From Algoriphagus sp. (GTDB taxonomy: Bacteria; Bacteroidota; Bacteroidia; Cytophagales; Cyclobacteriaceae), in the NCBI RefSeq assembly GCF_013373065.1, contig NZ_JABXIN010000001.1:186001-250000 (forward strand): a DNA stretch of 64,000 bases, in the 5' to 3' direction. The notes under the pieces are model-generated. The model saw nothing but the letters and a program-made list of their open reading frames with translations. It searched no databases and was not told the DNA's origin. Within the stretch, counting starts at the first letter, position 1. Each line of letters begins with the position of its first letter. This document shows, piece by piece, positions 1 to 8,434 of this stretch. The position numbers were made by a program, and so were the translations under genes.

Positions 1-494
1 TGGGACTGATCGTTGGTAATAACAGCTGGTGCTACTTCCAATTGGTTGGCGGCATACGTGGTCAATTCGATCTGGGGCACAGCTCTTCTAGCCCCATCTC
101 CATCCAAAACCACCAATCCAGGACAAGCAGCAGCAAGAACAAAAGGAACCATCGTACTCTCAGGACCCAATTCAATTGGTAAGACAGCAGTGGTTTTCTT
201 TCCGGTATATTTTTCTTGATGATTGGCCAAAAAATCATAAGCTGCTTTGATGGCAATACCTTGATTGCTTTCAATTGCTGAAATCGCCCCGATATCACAG
301 ATCACCATTGCTAAACTTGAAGGATCCAGGCTTTCGTCAGTCACTTCAACCAAAGGCAGGGAAACAGAAGAATACTGCATTTTCATTTGATCTAAAAACG
401 CATAGCCTGTCTTGGTCATTCCTCCACCCCCACTCCCCAAAAAAGCGGTTCCCAAAATAATTTGCTCTAAATCCTCGAATCCTAATTTTCTCAT
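1..494 (-). CDS. DUF917 family protein (5' part, cut by window edge)
   Basis: The reading frame opens with ATG at 494 and stays open to base 1, so only about 164 N-terminal residues are visible and the C-terminus lies outside the window. The start reads MRKLGFEDLEQIILGTAFLG and runs straight into a glycine-rich SGGGG loop. Further in come AVLPIELG and LVVLDGDGARRAVPQIELTT. This order (GTAxLGSGGGG, then a PIE-G block, then D-DG-RAxPxxxxTT) is characteristic of the DUF917 family, which includes hydantoinase/oxoprolinase-like proteins and S-methyl thiohydantoin desulfurase. No signal peptide is seen, so it is probably cytoplasmic. It diverges from the YiiX-like gene across a 74-bp AT-rich gap. 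The substrate cannot be read from the sequence. Family assignment is fairly secure; the precise activity is not. Confidence 0.75.
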   Translation of the reverse strand, partial: MRKLGFEDLEQIILGTAFLGSGGGGMTKTGYAFLDQMKMQYSSVSLPLVEVTDESLDPSSLAMVICDIGAISAIESNQGIAIKAAYDFLANHQEKYTGKKTTAVLPIELGPESTMVPFVLAAACPGLVVLDGDGARRAVPQIELTTYAANQLEVAPAVITNDQS

Positions 495-568
495 TTAGTG
501 TTTTTTAAATAATAATAAGTATATTTTTAAACAGTTTTTGTGTATTTCTAATAATTAACTTTTAATCA

Positions 569-1219
569 ATGGATTGGAAAGTAGACTATGAGGAGATCTC
601 CTCTGACTTCAAAACAGGGGATGTAGTCCTCATGCATGGGGATTTTCCCATGAGTAAAATGATTCAATTTTTAGAAGGAAGTAAGTGGACCCATTCGGGA
701 ATGCTTATCCTGGCAAAAGATATCGGTAAAGAGGGAGTTTGGCCTGATGTATTATTTTGGGAATCCAATAGCCTCACAAACCTTCCCTGCCTAATCACAG
801 GAAAGTCGAAAACAGGTCCCATGCTCGTTCCCTTTAAGGAACGTCTTCAAACAAACATGAACAATTACTATGATAGTATTTTTGCAGTTCGGCAGAATAC
901 TACTCCAATTGATCAAGAGGCCCTTAAAAAATTGGATGATTTTATGCCAACAGTCATGGACGCAACTTTTCCTACTGACTTAAAAATGTGGTATGAAAAC
1001 ATCGAAGGCAGAAAAGAAGGGAAGTTTTCGGGTCCGGCCCAAATCTTTTGTAGCGAATTGCTGACGATGACTTTTCAGGCGATGGGTATCATGTCCAAAA
1101 ATTGGGTTCCTAATGCGGCTCGACCAAAAGATTACTCCAATGAAGGAGCTATTCCTTTCTTGAAAAGAGGTTTCCTACTACCTGAAATCTATCTCAATAT
1201 CCCAAAGACAACGAAATAA
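569..1219 (+). CDS. YiiX/YebB-like permuted NlpC/P60 (papain-fold) hydrolase
   Basis: The 216-residue product carries the layout of permuted NlpC/P60 (DUF830/YiiX) proteins. GDVVLMHGDF and an early histidine in THSGM (H42) are followed by WES (E65). The presumed catalytic cysteine comes late, in FCSELL (C161). In this family the early His and late Cys form a circularly permuted papain-like site that acts on amide or lipid-amide bonds. I see no signal peptide or membrane segment, so a cytoplasmic location is likely. The stop codon overlaps the start of the adenylate cyclase gene by one base (TAATG), which suggests translational coupling and a shared transcript. The substrate is unknown. The family call is good; any link to cyclic-nucleotide signalling is only inference from the overlap. 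Confidence 0.72.
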   Translation: MDWKVDYEEISSDFKTGDVVLMHGDFPMSKMIQFLEGSKWTHSGMLILAKDIGKEGVWPDVLFWESNSLTNLPCLITGKSKTGPMLVPFKERLQTNMNNYYDSIFAVRQNTTPIDQEALKKLDDFMPTVMDATFPTDLKMWYENIEGRKEGKFSGPAQIFCSELLTMTFQAMGIMSKNWVPNAARPKDYSNEGAIPFLKRGFLLPEIYLNIPKTTK

Positions 1220-3288
1220 TGTACTGGACAAGGATTCTGTTTGTCCTTTATTTCCCAGTCTTTATGGGGTGGTTTGCCACTAAGGCCCAAGCCGCACAAC
1301 TTCCTGTCATTCAAAAAGGGGTACTAGAAATCACCGATGTCTCTTCAAAGTCAAATGAGATCCTAAGTCTAACGGGAGAATGGGAGTTTTTCTTCGAAAA
1401 ATTCGCAGACGAGATTTCTGAGGATCAAGTTGGTCAATGGATTCAATCCCCAGGCAATTGGGATGAGGTTTCAGAATTTAACTCGGATTATTCAGAAGGG
1501 TACGGCACCTATCGACTAACTATAAAAGGCTTGGCAACGGATCAGATTTATGGGCTGAAAATCCCAACCATCCACAGTGCCAGTCAAATTTGGATCGATG
1601 GAAAAAAACGGTCTAGCTTTGGAAAGTTAGGTCAAGAAAAGTCTGAAGAACAGCCCCAAATAGGAGGTCAACTTCTGTTTTTCAATCCTCAAAGTTCCGA
1701 GGTAGAAATCTTAATTGAGGTATCCAATTTTCATTTTTTCCAGTCTGGCATTTGGTCACCCATCTATTTTGGAGAAGAAAGTGCCTTGGTTTCATTCGAC
1801 CGTAGAAACAGAATGTTCTCTTTTCTTCTGGTTGGTGGTTTGTTGATCATGGGGGTATACCATTTGTTTTTGGCTTATATCCAGCGGAGTTTTTTGGAGA
1901 GTCTTTTCTTTGGTTTCGCCTGTATTTTCCTGGCAATTCGGGAATTGGCTGGACCTGATGCGATTTTGATGGATTTATTTCCTTACCTGAGTCATGGGGT
2001 TTTGGTAAGGACAGTTTATTTATGTCTAGGATTGGCTTTCACCTTCCAAACGCTCTTTCTTTTCAGACTTTTTCTTCCTTTCAAAAGCAAGTGGATTTAC
2101 AAATCCCAATACATCATAATGGGCTTGTTTATTCTTGCCATTCTTTTTCTTAATACTCGTGATGGGGCAATCTTTTTCAATTACTTCACCCTTTTTCTAG
2201 CACCTCCATTTATCCTATACACCATGTACATCGTAATTCGTGCAGCGATTAAAAAAACAGAAGGAGCTTGGGTGTTTTTGGTAGGACTAATCTTCTTCTA
2301 TGGAGCTGCTTCTCACGATTACTTCGTCAACTACCAAAGCGAAGGAGTAGATATGAGTTATTGGATGCCATATGGATTCTTCTTCTTCATCCTTAGTGAA
2401 TCAGTGGTTCTTTCCATTCGGTTTAACCGGGCCTTCCTCAATGAAGCAAAGCTGTCTACTCAATTGGGTCAGACGAATGAATCCCTCAAACGCTTTATCC
2501 CTAGAGAGTTTCTGAAGCTATTGGGAAAAAATGAAATCGTAGATGTCCAACTGGGAGATGCTGTATCCAAAGACATGACTGTGCTCTTCGCAGATGTAAG
2601 AAACTTCACCTCGCTTTCAGAAGGATTAAGCAGTAAAGAAACCTTTGAATTTGTAAATCGACTACTTACCCGAACTGATCCCATTATCAGAAAAAACCAA
2701 GGGTTTATCGACAAATATATCGGAGATGCTGTAATGGCACTTTTTGCAAATAAGCCCGATAATGCGATACAAGCGGCACTTGAACTTCAGCAAGAGGTCA
2801 AAAACAACAATCTTCTAAGCAATCAAAAAATAGGAATTGGAGTCGGCATTCATTATGGCAACCTCATTTTGGGGACCGTAGGAAGTAAATACCGAATGGA
2901 TGGAACCGTAATCTCAGATGCGGTAAATACAGCAAGTAGAATCGAGGAACTCACCAAGGTTTATAAGTTGGATATCCTGATTTCTGAAGACTTAAAAAAA
3001 CAGGTTCAAGCTCCTGAAAACTTCAACTTCCGCTTGATAGATACCTTGAACCTTCGTGGTAAACGAAGCCAAAACTGTATTTATGAGGTATATGATGATC
3101 CTAACAAATACCCTCCTGGCTTTTTGGAGCATTATGAGCAAGGAATGCATTCATTCAGAAATGTTGACATCAAAGAAGCCAAAGTTCAACTGGATGCTGC
3201 CTTAAGTCTTAAACCCAACGATGGGCCTTGTCAATATTTTTTAGAAAAATTAGCCGAATATTCCCGAGTTCAGGAAAACTTAGATTAG
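1219..3288 (+). CDS. Membrane class III adenylate cyclase with 7TM-DISM sensor region
   Basis: The product has 689 residues. A signal peptide (about 1-25) precedes an extracytoplasmic beta-rich domain (about 30-190, of the kind found in 7TMR-DISM proteins). A block of seven hydrophobic helices (about 200-400) and a short linker follow, then a class III cyclase domain (about 450-610). Metal-binding aspartates are D459 (FADVRNF) and D503 (IGDAVM). K499 and T563 sit at the base-recognition positions and match the Lys/Thr pair of CyaC-type adenylate cyclases. N570 and R574 (DAVNTASR) supply the transition-state pair. The usual Gly before the D of the GDxVN motif is Ser here. A tail of about 60 residues looks TPR-like. 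It should make cAMP in response to an extracellular ligand; the ligand is unknown. It is coupled to the upstream YiiX-like gene. Confidence 0.88.
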   Translation: MYWTRILFVLYFPVFMGWFATKAQAAQLPVIQKGVLEITDVSSKSNEILSLTGEWEFFFEKFADEISEDQVGQWIQSPGNWDEVSEFNSDYSEGYGTYRLTIKGLATDQIYGLKIPTIHSASQIWIDGKKRSSFGKLGQEKSEEQPQIGGQLLFFNPQSSEVEILIEVSNFHFFQSGIWSPIYFGEESALVSFDRRNRMFSFLLVGGLLIMGVYHLFLAYIQRSFLESLFFGFACIFLAIRELAGPDAILMDLFPYLSHGVLVRTVYLCLGLAFTFQTLFLFRLFLPFKSKWIYKSQYIIMGLFILAILFLNTRDGAIFFNYFTLFLAPPFILYTMYIVIRAAIKKTEGAWVFLVGLIFFYGAASHDYFVNYQSEGVDMSYWMPYGFFFFILSESVVLSIRFNRAFLNEAKLSTQLGQTNESLKRFIPREFLKLLGKNEIVDVQLGDAVSKDMTVLFADVRNFTSLSEGLSSKETFEFVNRLLTRTDPIIRKNQGFIDKYIGDAVMALFANKPDNAIQAALELQQEVKNNNLLSNQKIGIGVGIHYGNLILGTVGSKYRMDGTVISDAVNTASRIEELTKVYKLDILISEDLKKQVQAPENFNFRLIDTLNLRGKRSQNCIYEVYDDPNKYPPGFLEHYEQGMHSFRNVDIKEAKVQLDAALSLKPNDGPCQYFLEKLAEYSRVQENLD

Positions 3289-3294
3289 CCTCTT

Positions 3295-4335
3295 TTAAAA
3301 TTCCCTCCACCAATCCGTCCAATTCGGATTCTTCCAGCTTCTCAATTCTCCAAGTTGAGGAATAACAAAGTCCATATTTAATTCCTCTGCCTTTTTTATA
3401 AACCCCTCCACTGGCTCTTTCCAATCGTGTGTTGCCAAAGTGAAACCTGCCCAATGAACTGGCATAATTTTCTTCACTAAGGCATGTTGCGCAGCCAAAA
3501 CAGATTCTTCCGGAAATAGATGCAATTGCCGCCAATGCTCATTGTATTGTCCACATTCCATAAAAGCAAAGTCAAATGATCCCAAACGCTTGCCTACTTC
3601 TTCAAAATGAGTACCGAAGCCTCCATCCCCACTAAACCAAACCGATTCTTCGGGACCTCGAAAAGCCCATCCTCCCCAAAGTGACTGAGACCGATCAGTT
3701 AGGCCCCTACCTGAGAAATGGCGGGTTGGAGTGAAGGTAACCTGAATTCCTTCAAACTCTTTCGTCTCCCACCAATCAAACTCTTCAATTAAATCGGCAT
3801 CCACACCCCAGTACACCAAATGACGCTTGACACCCAAGGCAACAAAGTATTTCCGTGTTTTTGTTTTGATTCGCTTTATACTTTCATAATCCAAATGATC
3901 GTAATGATCATGAGTCAAAAGGACCAAATCCATAATCGGAAGCTCATCAATTATATCCAGCGTATCCGTTGAAAACCGCTTGGTTTTAAAAGGCGCAATC
4001 GGAGAGGCATCAGGCCCAAGCATGGGATCGATAAACATGTTTTTGCCATTCATTCGGATAAAAACAGCAGAATGACCATACCATGCGAATTTCATGGCTT
4101 CTTCAGAATCCAAAAGTTGATCCTTTGCAAAGGACTGGATCGGGATAGAGCGAGAAGGCTGCTTCTTAGATCTTTCGCTGAATTGTTGATAAATCAGTTT
4201 GGGGAAATCTTTCAGGTCAATGTCCATTTTGGTAGACTGTAAGTTCTGAAATTTCCCATTTTCCCAGTTTGGAGAATTTTGATACTGATATCGAAGTTCC
4301 TGAGTTAATCTTCCCCCGAAATGATGAAATGGCAT
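3295..4335 (-). CDS. Metallo-beta-lactamase-fold hydrolase (NAPE-PLD/RomA-like)
   Basis: The product has 346 residues with no signal peptide. The zinc-binding signature THDHYDHLD gives H142, H144, D146 and H147. An earlier WYGHSAVFI and IDPMLGP segment, later RHFSGRG and FSGDGGFG, and a late MPVHWAGF histidine complete the metallo-beta-lactamase fold. This pattern, especially the GHSAVFI and SGRG elements, is that of the UlaG/RomA/NAPE-phospholipase D-like branch and not of beta-lactamases. It may act on a phosphodiester or lipid substrate, but no substrate can be deduced. It converges on the cyclase gene with only six bases between the stops and no visible terminator. It diverges from pntAA across about 180 bp, where I could not identify a clear promoter for either gene. 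Confidence 0.82.
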   Translation of the reverse strand: MPFHHFGGRLTQELRYQYQNSPNWENGKFQNLQSTKMDIDLKDFPKLIYQQFSERSKKQPSRSIPIQSFAKDQLLDSEEAMKFAWYGHSAVFIRMNGKNMFIDPMLGPDASPIAPFKTKRFSTDTLDIIDELPIMDLVLLTHDHYDHLDYESIKRIKTKTRKYFVALGVKRHLVYWGVDADLIEEFDWWETKEFEGIQVTFTPTRHFSGRGLTDRSQSLWGGWAFRGPEESVWFSGDGGFGTHFEEVGKRLGSFDFAFMECGQYNEHWRQLHLFPEESVLAAQHALVKKIMPVHWAGFTLATHDWKEPVEGFIKKAEELNMDFVIPQLGELRSWKNPNWTDWWREF

Positions 4336-4518
4336 GAGCTGATTTCTGTTGTTCTAAATTTACTTTACCAGAACAGCATTTGTTTTAGAAAGATGCCAAA
4401 ACCCTTTGATTTCGGGCAAATGAAAAAAATACAAATCAAAATTCTGGAGATGACTAAGATCATTTTCATTTGAAAAATATTCGTTTATCTTGAGCCAGTT
4501 CAGTTTAAAACCCAGTCC

Positions 4519-5658
4519 ATGACTATTGGCCTTTTGAAAGAACCCGAGGGGGAAAATCGGGTTGCACTTCTTCCGGAAAGTGCAAAAGCCCTCATCCAAC
4601 TTCAAGTAGAAATTCTTGTTGAAACTCAGGCTGGAGCATCGGCATTTGCTTCAGATGCAGATTATGAAGCTGCGGGTGCAAAAATCGCCTTGAGGAAGAA
4701 TGCACTAAAAGCAGATTTGATCCTTGGTATTAATCCACCTACCGAAGAGGAACAGAATGAACTTCAGGAAGGACAAGTATTGGTTTGCCTATTCCAACCC
4801 CTTTCCAATAAAGAGTTGGTAGATCGATTCCTGAGCCAAAGACTGACCACTTTTTCCATGGACAATGTCCCACGAACTACCCGAGCTCAGGCAATGGACG
4901 TTTTGTCTTCCATGGCCACAGTTGCAGGATACAAGGCAGTTTTGTTAGCAGCCTCTCACTCTCCTCGATTCTTTCCAATGTTTATGACCGCAGCAGGAAG
5001 TATTGTTCCCTCAAAAGTCCTTATTCTAGGCGCTGGGGTAGCTGGATTACAAGCCATTGCGACAGCAAGGAGATTAGGAGCGGTTGTGGAAGCTTTTGAT
5101 GTGCGTACTGCTGCTGAAGAAGAAGTAAAAAGTTTAGGTGCCAAGTTTGTAAAAGTAGAAGGTGCCAAGGACGAGGCAAGCGCTGGGGGATATGCGGTGG
5201 AACAAAGTGAAGAATATAAAGCCAAACAGCAGGCTCTGATTCAGGAACATGCCAAAAAGGCGAATATTATTATTTGTACCGCGCAAATCCCAGGAAGAAA
5301 AGCTCCCCTTTTAATCACCAAGGAAACTGTAGAAGCAATGGCTCCAGGATCCGTAATTATAGATTTGGCTGCTTCGACAGGAGGAAATTGTGAGCTAACC
5401 GAAAACGATCAAATCACGCATAAGCACGGAGTTACCATTGTTGGAGATTCAAACCTTTCCTCCACCATGCCTATGGATTCCAGCAAAATGTATGGTAAAA
5501 ACATGGTCAATTTCCTGAAGCTTCTGATCGATAAAGAAGGAGGCCTTCATTTGAATTGGGAGGATGACATCGTCCAAAATACCTGCGTCACGCATGAGGG
5601 AATGATTCGAAGTGAGCGGGTCAAAAATATTTTATACCCATCCGAAACCACAACCTAA
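4519..5658 (+). CDS. pntAA: NAD(P) transhydrogenase subunit alpha part 1 (NAD(H)-binding dI)
   Basis: The 379-residue protein starts MTIGLLKEPEGENRVALLPE, the conserved opening of alanine dehydrogenase/PntA proteins. It has a dinucleotide-binding turn VLILGAGVAGLQAIATARRLGA, followed by EAFDVR and a KFVKVEG loop. It is the soluble NAD(H)-binding domain I of proton-translocating transhydrogenase and ends before the membrane part. This is the split (three-gene) arrangement seen in many bacteria, not the fused E. coli PntA. The next gene begins two bases after the stop, so the three subunits are almost certainly one operon. The enzyme uses the proton gradient to reduce NADP+ with NADH, supplying NADPH for biosynthesis and redox defence. 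Confidence 0.96.
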   Translation: MTIGLLKEPEGENRVALLPESAKALIQLQVEILVETQAGASAFASDADYEAAGAKIALRKNALKADLILGINPPTEEEQNELQEGQVLVCLFQPLSNKELVDRFLSQRLTTFSMDNVPRTTRAQAMDVLSSMATVAGYKAVLLAASHSPRFFPMFMTAAGSIVPSKVLILGAGVAGLQAIATARRLGAVVEAFDVRTAAEEEVKSLGAKFVKVEGAKDEASAGGYAVEQSEEYKAKQQALIQEHAKKANIIICTAQIPGRKAPLLITKETVEAMAPGSVIIDLAASTGGNCELTENDQITHKHGVTIVGDSNLSSTMPMDSSKMYGKNMVNFLKLLIDKEGGLHLNWEDDIVQNTCVTHEGMIRSERVKNILYPSETTT

Positions 5659-5660
5659 TT

Positions 5661-5972
5661 ATGGAAGAAATTCTAAGTGTATTTTATGAGAACAGGGAGT
5701 TCATATTCTTGATAATTGTCTCCATATTTCTCGGGATAGAGGTCATCTCCAATGTCCCTGCTGTCCTTCATACCCCCTTGATGTCCGGTGCCAATGCTAT
5801 CCACGGTGTGGTTATCATCGGATCGATTATCATCATGCTCCAGGCTGACCCTGGAAATTATTATGCCTTGGTTCTAGGATTTTTAGCAGTAATCCTTGGC
5901 ACCTTGAATGTGGTTGGAGGATTTGTTGTCACCAATCGGATGTTGGAAATGTTTAAGAAAAAATCGAAGTAA
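5661..5972 (+). CDS. pntAB: NAD(P) transhydrogenase subunit alpha part 2 (membrane domain)
   Basis: The 103-residue membrane protein has three or four hydrophobic helices. The motif GIEVISNVPAVLHTPLMSGANAIHG is the conserved loop of the PntA membrane domain; it is quoted here as two neighbouring pieces, ISNVPAVLHTPLMSG and ANAIHG. It forms part of the proton channel (domain II) together with the membrane half of PntB. It lies two bases after pntAA and two bases before pntB. The length is typical of the separate PntAB polypeptide. Confidence 0.95.
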   Translation: MEEILSVFYENREFIFLIIVSIFLGIEVISNVPAVLHTPLMSGANAIHGVVIIGSIIIMLQADPGNYYALVLGFLAVILGTLNVVGGFVVTNRMLEMFKKKSK

Positions 5973-5974
5973 GC

Positions 5975-7387
5975 ATGAATTTCAATCTACTCGGACTTAG
6001 CCTTTTGGAACTCTCCTACATTGCTGCTTCGGTTACCTTTATTTTGGGCTTAAAAATGCTTTCCAGCCCGGATAAGGCTAGAAAGGGAAATCTTATTGCT
6101 GGATATGGAATGGGCTTAGCAATCGCTGCTACCATTCTGTTTAAAGAAGAGTTCAGCCCCGATAAATGGCTGAATTACACCTTAATTTTAGCGGGATTGA
6201 TCATCGGAACAGTCATCGGTGTACGAATGGCTTTGAAGGTCAAAATGACGGCAATGCCACAAATGGTTTCCTTTTTCAATGGAATGGGCGGAGCCTGTGC
6301 CGGTGTTATCTCACTAGTTGAATTCGACCATCTTCGCCATGGAGGAGAAATATCCGCAGGGATGTTGATCGTAATTCTTCTGGGATTGATCATTGGATCG
6401 GTTTCCTTTTCTGGATCAATGATTGCCTTTGGAAAATTAGAAGGAAAAATCGCGGATAAAGCCCTGCCTGCCGGACAAGTCATCAATATTTTATTATTGA
6501 TTGCGATTTTTGGACTCGCTGGATATTTAGCTTTTTCAGGCAATCTAAGTATGCCTCTACTCTATGGACTCCTCGCAATTTCATTGCTCTATGGGGTTCT
6601 TTTCGTCATGCCTATTGGTGGTGCTGACATGCCTGTAGTGATTTCACTCTTGAATAGTTTTACGGGAATGGCCGCAGCTTTTGGGGGTTTCCTTTATGGA
6701 AATCAGGCCATGCTGACAGGCGGTATTTTGGTTGGTTCTGCAGGTACTATCCTAACAGTACTGATGTGTACGGCCATGAACCGCTCCCTTACCAATGTAA
6801 TCATCGGGTCTTTTGGAGGTGGAAGCACAGCTTCTGCCAAATCGGGCGAACAAGGAACCATTAAAGAAATCAGTGTCACTGATGCTGCTATCTTATTAGC
6901 ATATGCCAATAAAGTCAGCGTTGTTCCGGGATATGGCTTAGCAGTGGCTCAAGCCCAACATACAGTTCATAATCTAGAAAAACTTTTGGATGAAAAAGGT
7001 GTAGAATTGACCTATGCCATCCATCCTGTGGCCGGTCGTATGCCTGGCCATATGAATGTATTATTGGCGGAAGCGGATGTTCCCTATCCTAAACTTTTGG
7101 AAATGGAAGATGCTAACGAAGACATGGCTAGTACGGATGTGGTCTTGGTAATTGGCGCCAATGACGTGGTTAACCCAGCTGCTGAAAATGATCCCTCCAG
7201 CCCAATTTATGGAATGCCGGTCGTCAAGGTCTGGAATGCCAAAAATATCATTGTACTGAAACGATCCATGGGGAAAGGCTATGCGGGAATTGAAAACGAG
7301 CTCTTTTTCCATCCTAAAAACCGAATGCTTTTTGGAGATGCCAAAGACTCTCTGGAGAAACTAATTTCGGAATTAAAAAATCTTTAA
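5975..7387 (+). CDS. pntB: NAD(P) transhydrogenase subunit beta
   Basis: The 470-residue protein has about eight N-terminal membrane helices (about 5-270) and a C-terminal soluble NADP(H)-binding domain III. Domain III contains VPGYGLAVAQAQHTVHNL, the conserved GYGLAVAQAQH loop, then AIHPVAGRMPGHMNVLLAEA and VLVIGANDVVNPAA. All of these are hallmarks of PntB, and the length matches the family. It is the last gene of the operon. A strong bidirectional hairpin follows within a few bases of the stop, so read-through to the convergent gene should be low. Confidence 0.96.
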   Translation: MNFNLLGLSLLELSYIAASVTFILGLKMLSSPDKARKGNLIAGYGMGLAIAATILFKEEFSPDKWLNYTLILAGLIIGTVIGVRMALKVKMTAMPQMVSFFNGMGGACAGVISLVEFDHLRHGGEISAGMLIVILLGLIIGSVSFSGSMIAFGKLEGKIADKALPAGQVINILLLIAIFGLAGYLAFSGNLSMPLLYGLLAISLLYGVLFVMPIGGADMPVVISLLNSFTGMAAAFGGFLYGNQAMLTGGILVGSAGTILTVLMCTAMNRSLTNVIIGSFGGGSTASAKSGEQGTIKEISVTDAAILLAYANKVSVVPGYGLAVAQAQHTVHNLEKLLDEKGVELTYAIHPVAGRMPGHMNVLLAEADVPYPKLLEMEDANEDMASTDVVLVIGANDVVNPAAENDPSSPIYGMPVVKVWNAKNIIVLKRSMGKGYAGIENELFFHPKNRMLFGDAKDSLEKLISELKNL

Positions 7388-7390
7388 ATA

Positions 7391-7435
7391 AAAAAGAGCC
7401 GATCTAATTGAATGGATCGGCTCTTTTTCTTTTTG
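7391..7435. terminator. Bidirectional intrinsic terminator between pntB and the TMEM220-like gene
   Basis: A perfect 14-bp stem (7391-7404 pairs with 7415-7428; arms AAAAAGAGCCGATC and GATCGGCTCTTTTT) encloses a 10-nt loop. The A-run on the left and T-run on the right let it work on both strands, which suits its place between convergent genes. Confidence 0.93.
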
Positions 7436-7444
7436 ATGCTGTGT

Positions 7445-7807
7445 TTATTTTTTCCAGGCTTTAATCAAGCCAGGTAACATAACCAATGTAATTATCAGGA
7501 GACCAAAAGATTCTCGACCTTCTTCCATTTCCGGAGTCTTCATAGTCAGATCTCCTTGTTCGATTTCCTGTCCAATCCATCCTGGCACCGAGTCTGGCCA
7601 ATAATAAATCGCTCCTATCAGACACGCTAAGACGACTAAGGTTAGAGGATATTTCGGAAAAATGCCCTTAATTCCTCTCAAACAGAAAATAAAGGCTACT
7701 GCATAAATACTGACCCAAATTTCAGGGTCCGGGTCGTTAAACTGCCAATAGGCAAAAAGGACAAATATCAATGCCCAAAAGCCGTAGAAATATTTCCAGA
7801 AATTCAT
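7445..7807 (-). CDS. TMEM220-like small membrane protein
   Basis: The 120-residue protein is mostly hydrophobic with four probable helices. Near the N-terminus it has AYWQFNDPDPEIWVSIY. The QxNDPDPxxWxxIY element between the first two helices is the signature of the TMEM220 (transmembrane family 220) proteins, whose function is not established. It is the last gene of a run on this strand, ten bases after the subunit-3-like gene. It ends next to the shared hairpin at 7391-7435. Confidence 0.8.
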   Translation of the reverse strand: MNFWKYFYGFWALIFVLFAYWQFNDPDPEIWVSIYAVAFIFCLRGIKGIFPKYPLTLVVLACLIGAIYYWPDSVPGWIGQEIEQGDLTMKTPEMEEGRESFGLLIITLVMLPGLIKAWKK

Positions 7808-7817
7808 AATTACAATT

Positions 7818-8357
7818 TTAAATCAATGTCTTGGTAGCAGGCACACAACCTGAGAAACCTCCTGCAGCTACTTTATATCCGTGATAATCAACCATAACCT
7901 CACGAACAGTAGTAAAACCATAAATCGTCCGGGATTTCATGATATCAAAGAATTTCTTTTCCTCCTCATCTCCCGAATTGGCTAGAGCCAAAAGTAATTC
8001 TTCACGGCGGGCTTGATCTGATTCCAAAAAATCAGTCTTCCCTAATTTATCCAATTGTCTTTTGATCAAATCCTGATCCTCTTTTTCATAACAATGTTCA
8101 AAAAAACGTAATAGAAATTTATCTGTACCCGTACTCAAAGCACCTATGGGTTGGGCATCTGGACTAGGTGTGACAGGAGGAAGTCCATCGGGAATAATGG
8201 TCTCAGCAACAGCAGAGATAAGTTTTTCTTGTTTCCAAGAGAAAAATCCCTGATGAGTTAACTGATCTACCAAATGCCACTTCCAGTCGGCTAATACCAA
8301 GCCGGCGATTCCAACTCCACCTGCCCCTAGTATTTTTAGTGATTTTCTTCGATCCAT
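7818..8357 (-). CDS. Gluconate 2-dehydrogenase subunit 3 family protein (solitary)
   Basis: The 179-residue protein opens MDRRKSLKILGAGGVGIAGL, a twin-arginine-type signal (RRKSLK followed by a hydrophobic Gly/Ala stretch). The mature part has ISAVAETIIPDG and a C-terminal TTVREVMVDYHGY segment. Together these are typical of gluconate 2-dehydrogenase subunit 3 (the small gamma-like subunit of membrane FAD dehydrogenases). These subunits help export or stabilise a GMC-type flavoprotein. No GMC gene is adjacent; the only GMC gene in the window (40469-42211) already has its own subunit 3. Its partner is therefore either elsewhere in the genome or that enzyme. It is about 80 bp downstream of nothing on the same strand except the patatin gene start region, so it may share transcription with the upstream genes. 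Confidence 0.8.
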   Translation of the reverse strand: MDRRKSLKILGAGGVGIAGLVLADWKWHLVDQLTHQGFFSWKQEKLISAVAETIIPDGLPPVTPSPDAQPIGALSTGTDKFLLRFFEHCYEKEDQDLIKRQLDKLGKTDFLESDQARREELLLALANSGDEEEKKFFDIMKSRTIYGFTTVREVMVDYHGYKVAAGGFSGCVPATKTLI

Positions 8358-8434
8358 CGTTTCCGTATGTTTCTGTTGAATTTAATGGATTTGAGTTGAA
8401 GGACAAACACCCATTCGTGTAATTTCGGGCAGAC

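Noticed and set aside
4336..4518. Promoters for the divergent MBL and pntAA genes
   Set aside because: Only partial matches to TTTG/TAnnTTTG at poor spacing; not good enough to report as features.
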